A stretch of 64,000 bases of DNA from Aedes albopictus (GCF_035046485.1 NC_085137.1:341610505-341674504), one strand, 5' to 3'. Numbered from the stretch's first letter, positions 53,575 to 64,000 are shown. The notes: a model not told the origin generated them from the letters alone. Program-made: numbers and translations.

Positions 53575-53700
53575 TTTCCAGAAATTCATGCAACCTTTAT
53601 ATGAGTCAAAACATTTATTCATTTGGACTAAAATATTACAAGTGTCGACACCGAAGATGACGAACCATTCAAATTTTTGTGCTCATGCAAAATAAAATAC
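53575..53700 (+). repeat. Dispersed repeat, copy 1 (partner at 56,872-56,990)
   Basis: ATTCATGCAAC, GGACTAAAATAT, GTCGACACCGA and GATGACGAACCATT match TGATTCATGCAAC, AGACTAAAATAT, GTTGACACCGATAATGAC and AAACCATT at 56,872-56,950. This indicates a related element near 56.7-57.0 kb. Confidence 0.55.
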
Positions 53701-53746
53701 ACGGTGTAGAAAAAAGCAAAAAGTTTGCAGGCCACATAACGGTTAA

Positions 53747-53945
53747 AATCCATGGAGCAATTTCTGTGGAAATCTATGGACCTCTGGAAGAATTTATGTA
53801 GCAATGCATGGATGATTCAATAAAAGAATCTCTAGAGAATTTACTGAAAGAATCCGTGCAAGATATTTTGGAAGGAAGCCTAATGAAACAGTTCTTAGTT
53901 TTTTTAGTTCGTAGTTTATGGAAGAATCTCAAAGCTTGAGCAAAA
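53747..53945 (-). repeat. Degenerate minisatellite, continuation of the 50-51.7 kb tract
   Basis: CCATGGAGCAATTTCTGTGG and GAATCTCTAGAGAATTTACT-type units resume exactly after the TTAA element, which shows that the element split a pre-existing array. Confidence 0.6.
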
Positions 53946-53949
53946 CTAT

Positions 53950-55263
53950 GCATGTACAAATACAGGATTTGGTATTTTTGTTACAAAGGAATTTTATCAT
54001 TTCTAGCGATTGTTCAAAAAGCCGCCTCTGTCGTTAGTCAACTCCCGCTTTGCAAGACAGATGGGTGCTGCAGATTTCCCACAAGCAGTTACTCTTTGCA
54101 TTTTGCACCAGGGAACTCTTGTTCGCAACATTTTCACAGCGCGCGCTAAATGCAAGACATAAGTGGATAAACAGCTCCGATCCGGTAGCAACATCATCCT
54201 TCGGCGCTCGTGATCTCCGAAAGCCCTGAAACCCCGAAGCTTGACCGAAACCTATTAAGCTCGAGGAAGTGCACAAAGCTGCGGGCCATAAATTATAACT
54301 AGATTATTTGACTTTCAGGCTTCGTCGCTGGGCGGTGGCGGCGGTTGTGGCAGATGAAAGCAGTTCAGCACTCTACACACAGTTCATTTCCATTAAGTCA
54401 ACTGCTTTTCCCCGTTCGCTGTTGTTTCCGTGTTAAATAAGTGGTCCCGAACGGCCGACCCTGTTGGTATCCTGTCCGTTGATTCGAGCCTAAATACACA
54501 GCTTCCGACGAAAGCTCAGTCGATTTAATCAGCGCATAATTGGATTAAGCGTTGGTAACGAGCGAGTGGCTGGCTGGATGTATATAGAGAGGCTTTGGAT
54601 GGGCACTGCAGTACAAACCTGCTGATTGTTGTACATTTGTTGGTTCATTAGCACCCTTCATGGGCGAGAGCGAGAGAGGAGGAACTGCGTATGATAGTAA
54701 TAATCCAGAGGAAGCAAAAGTCAGTTGGTATAAATAAACCACTGACCGATACGCAGTGGCACTATAATTAACTTAGCAGAACACCTGATGTTGGAAATGC
54801 GCGTAACCCAACCGAGCATAATTGTGTTCATAACAGAACAGGGTCCTAACAGCTGAATTTACAAACACGTGGGGAGTCAGTAAAACAAAACTGAGAGTTT
54901 CTGGGATCGATTCCCAGTTTATGAAGATTTTTTCATGTGAAAATGCAAGACTTTCTTGAGAATAGTTTCCCTATCACCTGCCACATGATGTACGAATGCA
55001 AAAAAAGTCAACTATCACAGAAGGTTGTAGTGAGCAGCACTTCGCCCATAGAACAGTTGACTCTGCTCCAGTTGATACATTACATGAAACATTTACATCC
55101 TGATAGATTCCTCACCATCGTTTCGACCTGAAATCATATCAAACTTTCATCAATTTCTACTTCTTTATTGTGATTGCAACGGGAATTTTATTGAAGCGAT
55201 GCTTTTAAATGCATTAAAACCCAATTGAAACCTCCTAATACCCTAGTGAACTTTTTAAAATCT
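53950..55263. other. No gene seen: unique sequence with a possible SINE-like scrap
   Basis: Mixed sequence with a GC-richer tract at 54,150-54,500. At 54,900-54,916 CTGGGATCGATTCCCAG resembles a B box, but no A box or SINE body was recognised. Confidence 0.35.
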
Positions 55264-55518
55264 CCTTAAGGACAAACGTCTTGAAATCCCGGTTCAACAG
55301 TGCATCAAAACTTCAGACGCACAAATCTCAAGAAGCAAGCTTCAAACAACAATGCATTTTATTATTCTGTTCTTGCTCACTTGTAATAAGCTTAAAACAA
55401 GAAGCTCAGGTGCGCTGGTTTTGTTTACGAAGAGATTTGTGCCCTCAAAATCGTGAGTAGGTGCTAAAGTCGGTCATTGTGGCGGCCATATTGGGATTCT
55501 AACAAGTCTGTCCTTAAA
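55264..55518 (-). mobile_element. MITE, CTTAAGGACA family, copy 2
   Basis: CCTTAAGGACAAACGTCTTG on the left and, reverse-complemented, TTTAAGGACAGACTTGTTAG on the right. The reverse complement aligns with 6,582-6,839 throughout (GGCCGCCACAATGACC, CACCTACTCACGATTTT). Confidence 0.8.
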
Positions 55519-55549
55519 CCAGAGATGAGGTGCGATATCAAGGAGGTCT

Positions 55550-56110
55550 TAGCGAAGGGGCACGAGGGAATCAAGAGAAAGTTAAGGTGGCGTTTCTGGG
55601 GAAATTCAGATGCGTTTTAAGGAGTTTCAAGGGCATTCCATGGGTTTTCATTGAGATTTCAGGCGGGATTTGTAACTGTTTGCTTCTATTGGGCTTCAAT
55701 GCGATTTAAGAAGCTTTTTAGGGTTTCTAAAAGGATTTCAGGGGGATTTCAGGGTGTTAGAAGTAGTTTTGGGGCAGTTGCATAATGCATTTGGCGTTAA
55801 CATCCATCTCTGGGTAGGTGTTTTATTTTATTAAAGTTTCAGGACGGTAATGGTGTTGCTGGCTCTGTGGCCAATTTAAACTTATCCCAACCCATTGAAC
55901 ACCCAGGAATCGTCCTCAAAAATCCCCAAAAGCGTTCTAAGAACTCCCTGAATCGCCAAGAAACGTTCCTAAAAGCTTGTCAATACCCCTTAAAACGCCC
56001 CTGAAAACGCTTCTAAACGCCTCTTAGGCGTTCTGAAACATACCTTAAGCCCCCTGGAAGTCCTTTAAAATCCTCTGAAACGTCACTTAAATCCAACATG
56101 GAACTCTCTA
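55550..56110. repeat. Second degenerate minisatellite (CCCCTGAAA / TTTCAGGGG type), both orientations
   Basis: At 55,560-55,790 units read TTTCAGGGGGATTTCAGGG. From 55,900 the units are reversed (CCCCTTAAAACGCCCCTGAA). A non-repeat island lies between. Confidence 0.55.
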
Positions 56111-56197
56111 GAACCCGTGGTCCACAATCTGTAAACTCATGCCCAACCATGAAAGTTTAACGAAGACATCATCTCGGTAAGAAATCAGGATCCTAAT

Positions 56198-56575
56198 CAG
56201 TGTTGGTAAACTCACACTCAAAGCTGAACCGCTTCTGCGTGAGCAAACTCGCGCGCGATTTTGAATCATTTTCTCACGCGCGAGATTTTCATGCAAAATC
56301 TCGCTCTCACGAGCCAAGCGCCGAAATCTCGTTTGCTTGTAAAACGAATCCAAATAAATTTAAACGACATTCTTTGTTGTTGCATGCAAGATTTGGTCTT
56401 GTTCTGTCATACAATCCTAAAAACTTCGTTGTGAATAATAAGATTACCAAGAAATTAAGGAATGAGTAAAATCAACTCATACATGATTTTTTCGGCAATG
56501 AGTTTGTCGAGTCAAGAATCGCGCGTAAATCAACTCAACCATGAGATTTGAGAATTTGAGTTTTTACCAACACTG
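56198..56575. mobile_element. hAT-type MITE with 8-bp target duplication
   Basis: ATCCTAAT at 56,190-56,197 and 56,576-56,583 flanks tips CAGTGTTGGTAAACTCA and, reverse-complemented, CAGTGTTGGTAAAAACTCA. CGCGCGAT-type motifs recur inside. 378 bp. A frame through it is not considered real. Confidence 0.9.
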
Positions 56576-57309
56576 ATCCTAATATATAAGAGGATTAAAA
56601 TGTGTATGCTACTCCGTGATTAACCAAAACGGAGCTTGGGAGTAGCTACCACTCTCAATGTGCATTTTCAAGAATTCCAAACTTTATTAGGTCAGTAACA
56701 GCGTCGGCCACATCTTTATGACCACCGAGGAAGGGAAGGAATGTTAGTATGACGTACGTTGGTACTAGACCCCAAGATCACCTCATCTTCTCCACGACTG
56801 TCACGGAAAGGAGTTTTGTTAGAGGGGAGGAGGGAAAGTTACATGATAAGTAATGTGATAAGTAATGTGATTCATGCAACATTTATTGGAATTAAAACAC
56901 GTATTTAGACTAAAATATACACATGTTGACACCGATAATGACAAACCATTAAAATTGTTTTGACAATGCATAAATTATAGAAAAATATTGGTAATAACAA
57001 AAGCTGATTTGGAAACTTGTGCCGACACTTGACGCGATGAACTCTTCAACACTTGTTGGTTCAATACTCGAATGGTTTGGTTTAATAAATCATCAAATAT
57101 TTGTTTCAATATGAAATGAACCCACCGATAAAATTCCATCGTTGGCTCGAGTGATAATGTGCTCCTAATTGAACGCAGACATAAGAGAACCTAAACACAC
57201 ACGCACACACATGTCGGTACCCGGATTATTTCCGACCGGAGAGCCCAATCTTTCACTTTGCCATAGGACCACCAATCAGAATGCTGTTTGCGCGTGAACC
57301 TTTTTTTTT

Positions 57310-57680
57310 TAATTCTTTCTGAAGCTTCCCTGAAGCTCTCCTGAAGACTCTGGATACCAACCTGAAGAAGCTTAAAATCCTCAGAAACGCTTAAATTCAA
57401 TCCTGAAACAAGCTCAAACGCCTTGAAACCCATTTTGAAGTCTCCAGAAGTTCTCTTGAAGCCACCAGAAACACCCGAGAACCTCCCTGAATCTCTCCAA
57501 AACCTGCTCGATGTCTTGATCATTGAAATCCTTTAAAAGGTACAGTTCCCCCTCGCTCTCCTGAAAGCCCTTAAAACCATCTGAAACCAACCAGAAACAC
57601 ACTAAAGTCTTCCGAAATGCACCTCAGATATCCCCCTGAAACTACTCTGAACACCCCCTCAAACCCCTTGCATGGGCGTA
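57310..57680. repeat. Degenerate minisatellite, CCCTGAAGC / CTTGAAACC type
   Basis: CTGAAGCTTCCCTGAAGCTC and CCTTGAAACCCATTTTGAAG-type units. It matches the 55.9-56.1 kb tract and is followed at about 57,664 by a CATGGGCGTAACCAG tip of an unrelated truncated element. Confidence 0.5.
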
Positions 57681-57684
57681 ACCA

Positions 57685-58130
57685 GAGAGGAACAGGGGGT
57701 AGCGTGCCTCCCCCCCAGGTCGACAGATTTTTTTTAATTTGACCTACTTACTTCAAAAATTATCAATTGTTAAGAGTTCCAGAAAAAAAATTCTAAAAAA
57801 TAAACTAGGTATACTAATAATTAGGGTTTTCATCCTCAATTATCAAACCTGTTTTATTCGAGAACCATAGGAAATTTCGCCAAGTATTTCTCCAACAGAA
57901 CCACTTCAATTTTATCATAAAATTTAATTAAATAACAAGCTTGGTTGAATGGCTTTGATGTTTATTCATTCAATATAAAAACAGCATGCAAAATTTTCCA
58001 GATATGCCGGAACCGGTTCCTGTAGGGAAAAGAAGGAGTTTGTAGAAACATATGCTGCTATGGAGTGCAGTTATGTGCTACTGCTACACGAATTTCACCA
58101 GTATTCAATTCAAATAAACGACATGCTAGG
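57685..58130. other. No gene seen
   Basis: A C-run near 57,710 is followed by AT-rich sequence. No recognised protein or complete repeat. Confidence 0.35.
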
Positions 58131-58134
58131 AGCG

Positions 58135-58587
58135 AAATATCAGGGATTTCTTTACGAATTCTTTCAAGGACACCTTCAGAAATTCCTTTAGGCAATTATT
58201 CAAGAACTTCTCCAGAGAATGTTTCAGAAGGGACTTTCTCCTTCGTGAAATTTTCCATGAGCTTCTTGTAGGGTTCCGATAGTGATTGTTTCAGGGTTTG
58301 TTCCAAGATATGCTCCAAGAATTACTTCACGATTCCTTCAGAAATTTTTACCGATACTTCCACAAGAGTGCATCGACGAATTCCTCCAGAGAGTTTTTCA
58401 AGAATTCTTCTATGGGTTTCACCAGACATTCCTCCAGGAATTTCTCCTGGGATATCTTTAGAGGTTCCTCCACTGCTTTTGTGAGGATTTCTCCAGCAAT
58501 TTCTCCAGGGATTCCCAAAGGAATGTCAACAGAAATTCTTTTGGGTATTCTTGCAAGTTTTCTTTCAGAGATTTTTTCATGGATTTC
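58135..58587 (+). repeat. Degenerate minisatellite, T-rich orientation
   Basis: TTCCTCCAGGAATTTCTCCT-type units. The 424-bp palindrome is inserted at its right side and the array resumes beyond it. Confidence 0.7.
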
Positions 58588-59011
58588 TATATATGACACA
58601 TTCTACCGTGACGTTACAACGTTTTGACGCCATTTTGGGCAGATTTTTCACTATAACTCGTAAATTTGACCATAAACCCTCAAATATTTTTGCATATTCG
58701 GATTCCTTGTAAAATTTCCTATAAGTATGATCTGTTGAACAGTTAGTTTTGATTGAGAAAGTATGTTAAAAATTAGAATAAGTAGCGTGACGTTACAACG
58801 TTGTAACGTCACGCTACTAATTCCCATTTTACATATACTTTTCCAATCAAAACTAACTGTTCAACAGATCATACTTATGGGAAATTTTACAAGGAATCCG
58901 AATATGCAAAAATATTTGAGGGTTTATGGTCAAATTTACGAGTTATAGTGAAAAATCTGCCCAAAATGGCGTCAAAACGTTGTAACGTCACGGTAGAATG
59001 TGTCATATATA
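58588..59011. mobile_element. 424-bp near-perfect palindrome (snap-back MITE)
   Basis: The two halves meet between 58,799 and 58,800 inside AACGTT. Outer tips TATATATGACACATTCTACC and inner blocks (CGTGACGTTACAACG, ACTATAACTCGTAAATTTGA, AACTAACTGTTCAACAGATC in order) are mirrored with few differences and no loop. Flanks on both sides are the same minisatellite, so it is an insertion. Confidence 0.92.
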
Positions 59012-61950
59012 TTCCTTCAAGAATTCCACTGGAGATTGCTCCAATAATTCAATCTGGAATAATTTGAAATATTTCAGCATCAATATCTTTCAGAAACCCT
59101 TACAGGAAATTTTTACCAAAGATTAGCCAAAAATAAATCTAGGAGTTCCTTAAAACATTGTACAAAACAATGGACTCTCAACATCTAAAGATTCCAACTT
59201 TGTTAAGGAAGCTTTCCTGGGATTTCCTGAGGATTTCCTCATGGGACTGCTTCCGGGATTCAGGAACTCCTGCGGGGATTCCTTCAGGAACTGCTACAGC
59301 GATTCCTCAAGGAGTTTCTCCACGAAATCTTCTTAGAATTCCTTCAGGGTTTCTCTTAGGCCTCCATCTGCAATTTCTTCAGGAATTGTTTCTGGGATTC
59401 CTCCAGAAATTTCTCAACGGATTCTTTCACGAATTTCTTCAGAGATTCCTCCAAAAACTATTCCTCTGGGAATTGCTGCAGATATTCCCTTAAAAATTCA
59501 TCCAGGATTTCCTTCGGTTATGCTTCTAGAGATTCCTCCAGGAATTCTTCTAGATATTTCTCCAGGAGTATTTCTATAGACTCCTTCGTTAATCCCTACA
59601 GACATTTCCCTAGGATATCCTCCAGGGATTCCTCCAAAAATTTCTACGGGGCTTAACTCGGGAATTGTTTCTGTGATTATTTCTGGAACAACTTATGTTA
59701 AAAATTCCTACAATGATTCTCCCAGGAACTCTTCTTAGAATTTCTTCACAAAATTCTCCTTGTATTCTTTAAGGTTTTCCTCTAGGAATTAATTCAGTAC
59801 TTCCTTCAGGAACCGTTCAGGGATTCCCTTAGGACTTTCTCTTGAAATTGCTTCCAGGGCTCCTGCAGGAGTTTCTTCAGGAACTCTTCTAAAGATTCCT
59901 CCAGAATTTCTTAAAAAATCCCATCTGCAATTTCTTCAGGAAATTTAGCCACGATTTTTTTTCGGGAATTCCTCTAAGAGTTTTTCCAGGAATTCCTCTG
60001 GGAGTTCCTGCAGGAAGTTTTCTAAAAAATCCTCCAGGAATTCATCTAGAGATTCCTCCAAAAATTCCGTCAGAAATTATTCTAGAGATTTCTCCAGGAG
60101 TTCTTCTGGAAATTCCTTCAGGTACTTCGTCCAGGAATTTCTCTAGGAATTAATCCACGAATTGTTCCTGGACATCCTTCAGAAATTATGTCAGCAACTT
60201 CTCCAGGATTTTTTTCAGAGAATTTTCTGGAGATTTTTTTTCAGAAAGTCTCCCAGGAAATTCTCCAGGAATGTACTCAGGAATTTTTCAGGGATTCCTG
60301 CACAGGTATTTCTCCAGGAATTTCTCCTGAAATTCCTTCATGAATTGCTTCAGGGATTTCTTTACGATTTTTTTTCAAATTTTCCCAGCGATTTCTCCAG
60401 GAAATCATTAAAAGATTCCTCCAGGTAACCTTCAGGAGTTCCAGTAAGGATTCCTCCAGGAAATTCTCTAGGGGTTTCTTAAGAAATAATTTCAGAAAAT
60501 TCTCAAGGAATACCTTTACAGAATTTTTCAGGAAATTCCCCTGGAGATTCTTCTAGAAATTCATTCAGTAATTGTTTCAAGAATTCCTCTAGAAGAGATT
60601 TCACCAGGATTTCCATCATGAATCCCTTCAGCAATTCCCACAGGAATATCTTTAAGAATTCCTCCAGGCATTCCTACAGAATTTTATCAGGGAAATTCTC
60701 CAGAAACTCCTTCAAGAACTTCCTCCATGAACTACTCCAGGATTTTTTTCAGGAATTCCTTCAAATATTTCTCCAAGAATTGCTCCTGGACATCCTTCAG
60801 AAATAATGTCAGCAATTTCTCTAGGGATTCCACCAGGTATTTCTCCTGAGATTCCATCAGGAATAGCTTCAGGGATTCCTCCATAAATTTCTCCAGCGAT
60901 TTTCCCAAGTATTTCTCCAGGAAATCCTCCGAAGATTCCTCCAGGAAATCCTCCAGAATTTCCTCCAAAGATTCTTCCAGGAAATCCTCTAGGAATACCC
61001 TCAGAAATTCTTCCTGGAAATTCTCCAGGAATACCTTCAGGAATTTTTCAGGGTTTTCTCTAGGTATTGTTCCAAAGATTCCTCCAGGGATTTCTCTACA
61101 AGTTTCTTCAAGGATTCCCCCAGGGATTTTTTTAGGAATTCCTTCAAGGATTTCTCAATGATTTTTTTCAGAAATAGAAAATTAAATTGAAATTTTCCAG
61201 AATTCCTCTGGAGATTCCTATAGAAATTCATCCAGTAATATTTTCCAAGATTTCCTCTGGACATTCCTCAAGCATTTTCCACAGGAATACCACTAGGAAT
61301 TCCTTCAGGCATTCCTTCAGGATTTTATCCAGGAATTTCTCCAGGAACTTCTTCAGGAAATGCCATAGAAATTTCTTCAGGAATTTCTCCAGGAATTGCT
61401 CCTGGACATCCTTCAGAAATTATATCTGCAAATCCTCTAGGAATTTATCTAGGAAATCCTCTAGGCAAGGGATTACTTCAGAGATTCTTCATGGAAATTC
61501 TCCAGGAATACTTTCAGGAATCCTCCAGTCATTCCACCAGGAATTGCTTCAGGGATATTCCCAGAGATTCCTCCAGGGAATTCTCCAAGAAATTAATTTA
61601 AGGGATTTTTTTCAGGAATTTCTCCAGCAATTCTCTGGAATTCCTCCGGAAACATCTTCCGGAATTCTTTCAGGGATTGCTCCAAGAATTCCTCCAGGAA
61701 TTACATCCAGAATTTGTTCAGAAGTTTCTTCAGGCATTATTCTAGGATTCTTGCTAGACATTTTCCTATGAATTACTTCAGGGATTCCTCCAGAAATTCC
61801 TTTAGGGATTTCTACAAGAATTCCTCCAAGGAATCCTCTAAAAATGTATCTAGATATTCCTCCCATAATTTATACAGGAATTCCTACCAGTGTACTTTCA
61901 AAAACTCTTCCAGGGATTCCTCTGGGAATTTTTTCCGGGAATTCCTCTAG
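59012..61950 (+). repeat. Long degenerate TTCCTCCAGGAATT minisatellite, T-rich orientation
   Basis: About 2.9 kb of variants of ATTCCTCCAGGAATTTCTCC. It is the reverse-complement relative of the 31.4-33.7 kb unit framework. Apparent proteins (for example 61,187-61,771, SRNSSRN-type) come from the repeat. Confidence 0.85.
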
Positions 61951-61952
61951 GG

Positions 61953-62429
61953 CAGAGGTTCCCAAACTTTTTGCTATCGCGGCGCCCTTTGAAATTTCCA
62001 AAAATGTCACTGCGCACCAAAGGTTTTAATGCAGTTTTGTTTTTTTTTAATTTTAAACGGCTTTCACTTTAAAATGTCAAAGGCAAAATCGTGCAATACT
62101 ACCTATACCATGTTTTCTTAGAATTCAGAGAAAATTTGGAAAACTAACTATTTTCCTAAACAAATATCTCAAAGATAAATTAAATATTTGTAAGATTTCA
62201 AAATTTATGTTGATTTCATCATAGAAGCTTTATAAATAAAAAAAACTCAGACGTACAGGTCAAACAAGCTGCTGATTTTAAATAATTTAACCAGAAATTC
62301 TAAAGCGTTTGCAATAATCAAAGAATTATAATTGACTTAATATAACTTCACAGAACTAGACCAATTTCATTTTTTTTGCGGAAATATACTTTCAAACACT
62401 TTTTTATTTATTTTGCAAAATTTCGGCAA
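61953..62429. mobile_element. hAT-like end (CAGAGGTTCCCAAAC), other end not found
   Basis: The tip CAGAGGTTCCCAAACTTTTT, then GCGGCGCCC, resembles widespread hAT termini. No matching inverted tip occurs before the window end. The remaining sequence is AT-rich and non-coding. Confidence 0.5.
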
Positions 62430-62451
62430 ATTAAGACACATGAAGAAATTG

Positions 62452-63103
62452 AGTGACAAGCAGGGCGCCGAGGCTGAAACATGCCGCATTTCGTCTTTAC
62501 CGCGTTTCTGCATTTCTCTTTGTGTTTTCGTTCGTACTTGAGTGGAACGCTGATGGAAGAGTGAACGGTCGTCGGTCGTCAGTGACAAGCAGGGCGCGGA
62601 GGCTGAAACATGCCGCATTTCGTCTTTACCGCGTTTTCGTATTTTTCTTTGTGTTTTTTGTTCGCACTTTGTGTAAACGATCGACGATGGCTCGGTGGCA
62701 AGAGACCACATTGCCCGCATCGTGGTGCTCGTGTCCGTCGTTATTCCGAGTTCGGAAATGCTGAGACCAAAGCCAAACATAGAAAACTAGCTGGTCAGGA
62801 TTACCCGGTGAGTTCGTTCCTTATTATTACTTTTTATATTTGAACATGACATATATGGGGATTTCGGAGGGGTAGCCTAAGGAAGTTAAATGAACTGGTT
62901 TCCGGGCAAATGTTCGTGGGGTGGCCAGACTTTGTCACGAGATAACAATTATCATGTTGTTTTCCGAAGGTCTCCAGTGAATTTAGCTTACCCTGCTACA
63001 ACAAACCATCAGGTAGATCATTCCGTTCCGGTATGACTCTGCAGCCATAGGTAATCCTTGCGCTGATGGTGGGTACACAATCATCATCATCATCATCATC
63101 ATC
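62452..63103 (+). mobile_element. 652-bp retroposon: 129-bp 5' monomers, (TCA)n tail, 22-bp target duplication
   Basis: Positions 62,430-62,451 are repeated exactly at 63,104-63,125, bracketing an insertion that ends in (TCA)n at 63,081-63,104. Its 5' part is a tandem duplication: unit 62,452-62,580 (AGTGACAAGCAGGGCGCCGA, then CATTTCGTCTTTACCGCG) followed by a partial second unit from 62,581. Tandem 5' monomers starting exactly at the insertion point, plus a trinucleotide tail, are hallmarks of a LINE promoter and 3' end, so this looks like a non-autonomous, internally deleted LINE derivative. A short frame from 62,686 (MARWQETTL) follows the monomers. The parent LINE is not identified. Confidence 0.85.
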
Positions 63104-63245
63104 ATTAAGACACATGAAGAAATTGTAAAGGACCAGCCAGGTGGGCTTTGATTGAACTTTTTTATTTTCATAAATTTCAACTTAACCCTTTGGGGCTGGA
63201 GTGGCCATATATAACCCCGATTATGAAACCGAGCATACAAACTTG

Positions 63246-63530
63246 TTCGAGTTCAGCGAGGTTGCGGCAGTACTGATGAAACAGTCCGGTTCAAGAAGGG
63301 TGACGGGTTCGATTTCCGGTCGGTCCAGGATCTTTTCGTAAAGGAAATTTCCTTGACTTCCTTGGGCATAGAGTATCTTCGTACCTGCCACACGATATAT
63401 ACATGCAAAATGGTCATTGGCAGAGGAAGCTCTCAGTTAATAACTGTGGAAGTGCTCATAGAACACTAAGCTGAAAGCAGGCTTTGTCCCAGTGAGGACG
63501 ATACGCCAAGAAGAGGAGAGAGAGGAGGTA
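63246..63530 (+). mobile_element. tRNA-Leu-like SINE copy, divergent head
   Basis: A B box GGGTTCGATTTCC is followed by the same body as the 35,221-35,500 SINE (TCTTTTCGTAAAGGAAATTT, CATTGGCAGAGGAAGCTCTC, AGAACACTAAGCTGAAAGCA) and a (GA)n tail. The A-box side is degraded. Confidence 0.82.
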
Positions 63531-63594
63531 TAAATTTGCTAAGAGTGCTTGCGACCCCCCCCCCCCTGATCGTAAAGCTGGCTACGCCCTTGAC

Positions 63595-63740
63595 CCCTTG
63601 TGATCCTTTTGCAACATCGCAAAGCATCACCGCATCACGGTATTCAGCACGACCATGCTGAGGGTAACGGGTTCGAATCCCGATCAACACAGAAACTTTT
63701 CGTAAGGAAAATTTAAGTGACTTCCGTGGTATAGTGTACA
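63595..63740 (+). mobile_element. SINE 5' fragment of the same family
   Basis: GACCATGCTGAGGGTAACGG and B box GGGTTCGAATCCC, then TTTTCGTAAGGAAAATTT, match the variable arm, B box and early body of the 35,221 SINE. It is truncated by the following MITE. Confidence 0.7.
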
Positions 63741-63744
63741 CAGA

Positions 63745-64000
63745 TAAATATAATGAGGTTTACACGTCATGTAAACTTCATTTTAGTCATGTAAATTTCG
63801 TGTTATGATGGTTTACATGACATATCATATAAATTTGTGTTATATGTCATGTAAACATTCTGAGTCATGCTGAATTACATGACATATAATGGAAGTTTAC
63901 ATTATATTTCATGAAATTTACATGATATGTCATGTAAACATCTGTGATATCCCACGCTCCATTTATGTGCATCATGTGTCACAGAATTTTACACTCTTTT
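63745..64000 (+). mobile_element. MITE rich in TTTACATGA-type palindromes, copy 2, cut by window edge
   Basis: Same block order as 7,283-7,540: CACGTCATGTAAACTTC, GTGTTATGATGGTTTACATG, GAGTCATGCTGAATTACATG, TGATATCCCACGC, GTGTCACAGAATTTTACAC. The right tip ACACTCTTTT resembles the CACTCTTA tip of the 18,880 element. Confidence 0.75.

Larger units (their letters stand above)
51691..53746. mobile_element. TTAA-flanked element (piggyBac-like integration)
   Basis: TTAACCCTTATGTGGCC on the left pairs with the reverse complement of the right end (TTAACCGTTATGTGGCC). TTAA lies at both borders, and the same minisatellite flanks both sides. A block AAAATACACGGTGTAGAAAA recurs near each end in direct orientation. 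No transposase seen. It contains the nested 51,865-53,063 element. Confidence 0.72.

Noticed and set aside
57664..57720. Second copy of a complete hAT-like element (CATGGGCGTAACCAG tip, also near 63,579 inverted)
   Set aside because: Only single tips are visible at each place and no paired end was found.
59158..61950. Several Phe/Leu/Ser/Arg-rich frames (for example 61,187-61,771 and 58,286-58,627)
   Set aside because: All lie in degenerate TTCCTCCAGGAATT minisatellite and share its period.
62690..62816. Host 5' exon with a GTGAGT donor after ACCCG
   Set aside because: It lies inside the 652-bp retroposon bounded by a target duplication, so a host promoter is unlikely; the donor match alone is weak.

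Overview
The window looks like repeat-dominated nuclear DNA of a culicine mosquito, most likely Aedes. The grounds are Feilai-like tRNA-derived SINEs with GAA-type tails, a very high density of MITEs, several LINE clades (I/Loner-like, RTE, CR1/Jockey-like), a BEL/Pao gag scrap, a Penelope-like scrap, and the degenerate TTCCTCCAGGAATT minisatellite known from mosquito assemblies. The species call is inference from recognition, not from a search. I find no convincing host protein exon, no rRNA and no intact tRNA gene.

Layout. At 1-3540 lies the 5' half of an I/Loner-like LINE on the minus strand: a complete ORF1 with three zinc knuckles and an ORF2 endonuclease that overlaps it and runs off the left edge. 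From 3.5 to 10.7 kb there are MITEs, an inverted triplication, a broken PHD-finger LINE ORF1 and a BEL/Pao gag fragment. From 10.77 to 17.52 kb a minus-strand RTE-like LINE is split by a 4.1-kb element with about 220-bp inverted ends (itself holding a Penelope-like remnant and smaller MITEs) and by a 587-bp hAT-type MITE with an 8-bp target duplication. From 17.5 to 20.7 kb the sequence is largely unique and holds a candidate recursive splice site. From 20.7 to 31.4 kb come minisatellite, SINEs, palindromic MITEs and RTE pieces. At 31,457-33,653 there is an almost perfectly homogeneous array of about 88 copies of a 25-bp unit, flanked by its degenerate relatives. From 34 to 38.3 kb come SINEs, a snap-back palindrome and a hAT-type MITE. 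From 38.37 to 46.54 kb is a nest: an RTE-like LINE carries a MITE and a truncated CR1/Jockey-like LINE, which carries a 1.9-kb long-TIR element; a separate RTE LINE with a 15-bp target duplication abuts its 5' end. From 48 to 62 kb there is degenerate minisatellite broken up by a TTAA-flanked element, a hAT-type MITE and a 424-bp palindrome. At 62-64 kb lies a 652-bp retroposon with 5' promoter-like monomers, SINE pieces and a MITE cut by the window edge.

Nearly every LINE or LTR remnant is on the minus strand, while a strong branch point, polypyrimidine tract and AG/GTGAGT junction sits on the plus strand in unique DNA. My preferred reading (inference) is a long TE-filled intron of a plus-strand gene. 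The same bias would also suit a one-sided piRNA-producing locus. No functional pathway links the coding remnants; apart from the first LINE's ORF1 and ORF2 they are broken mobile-element genes.
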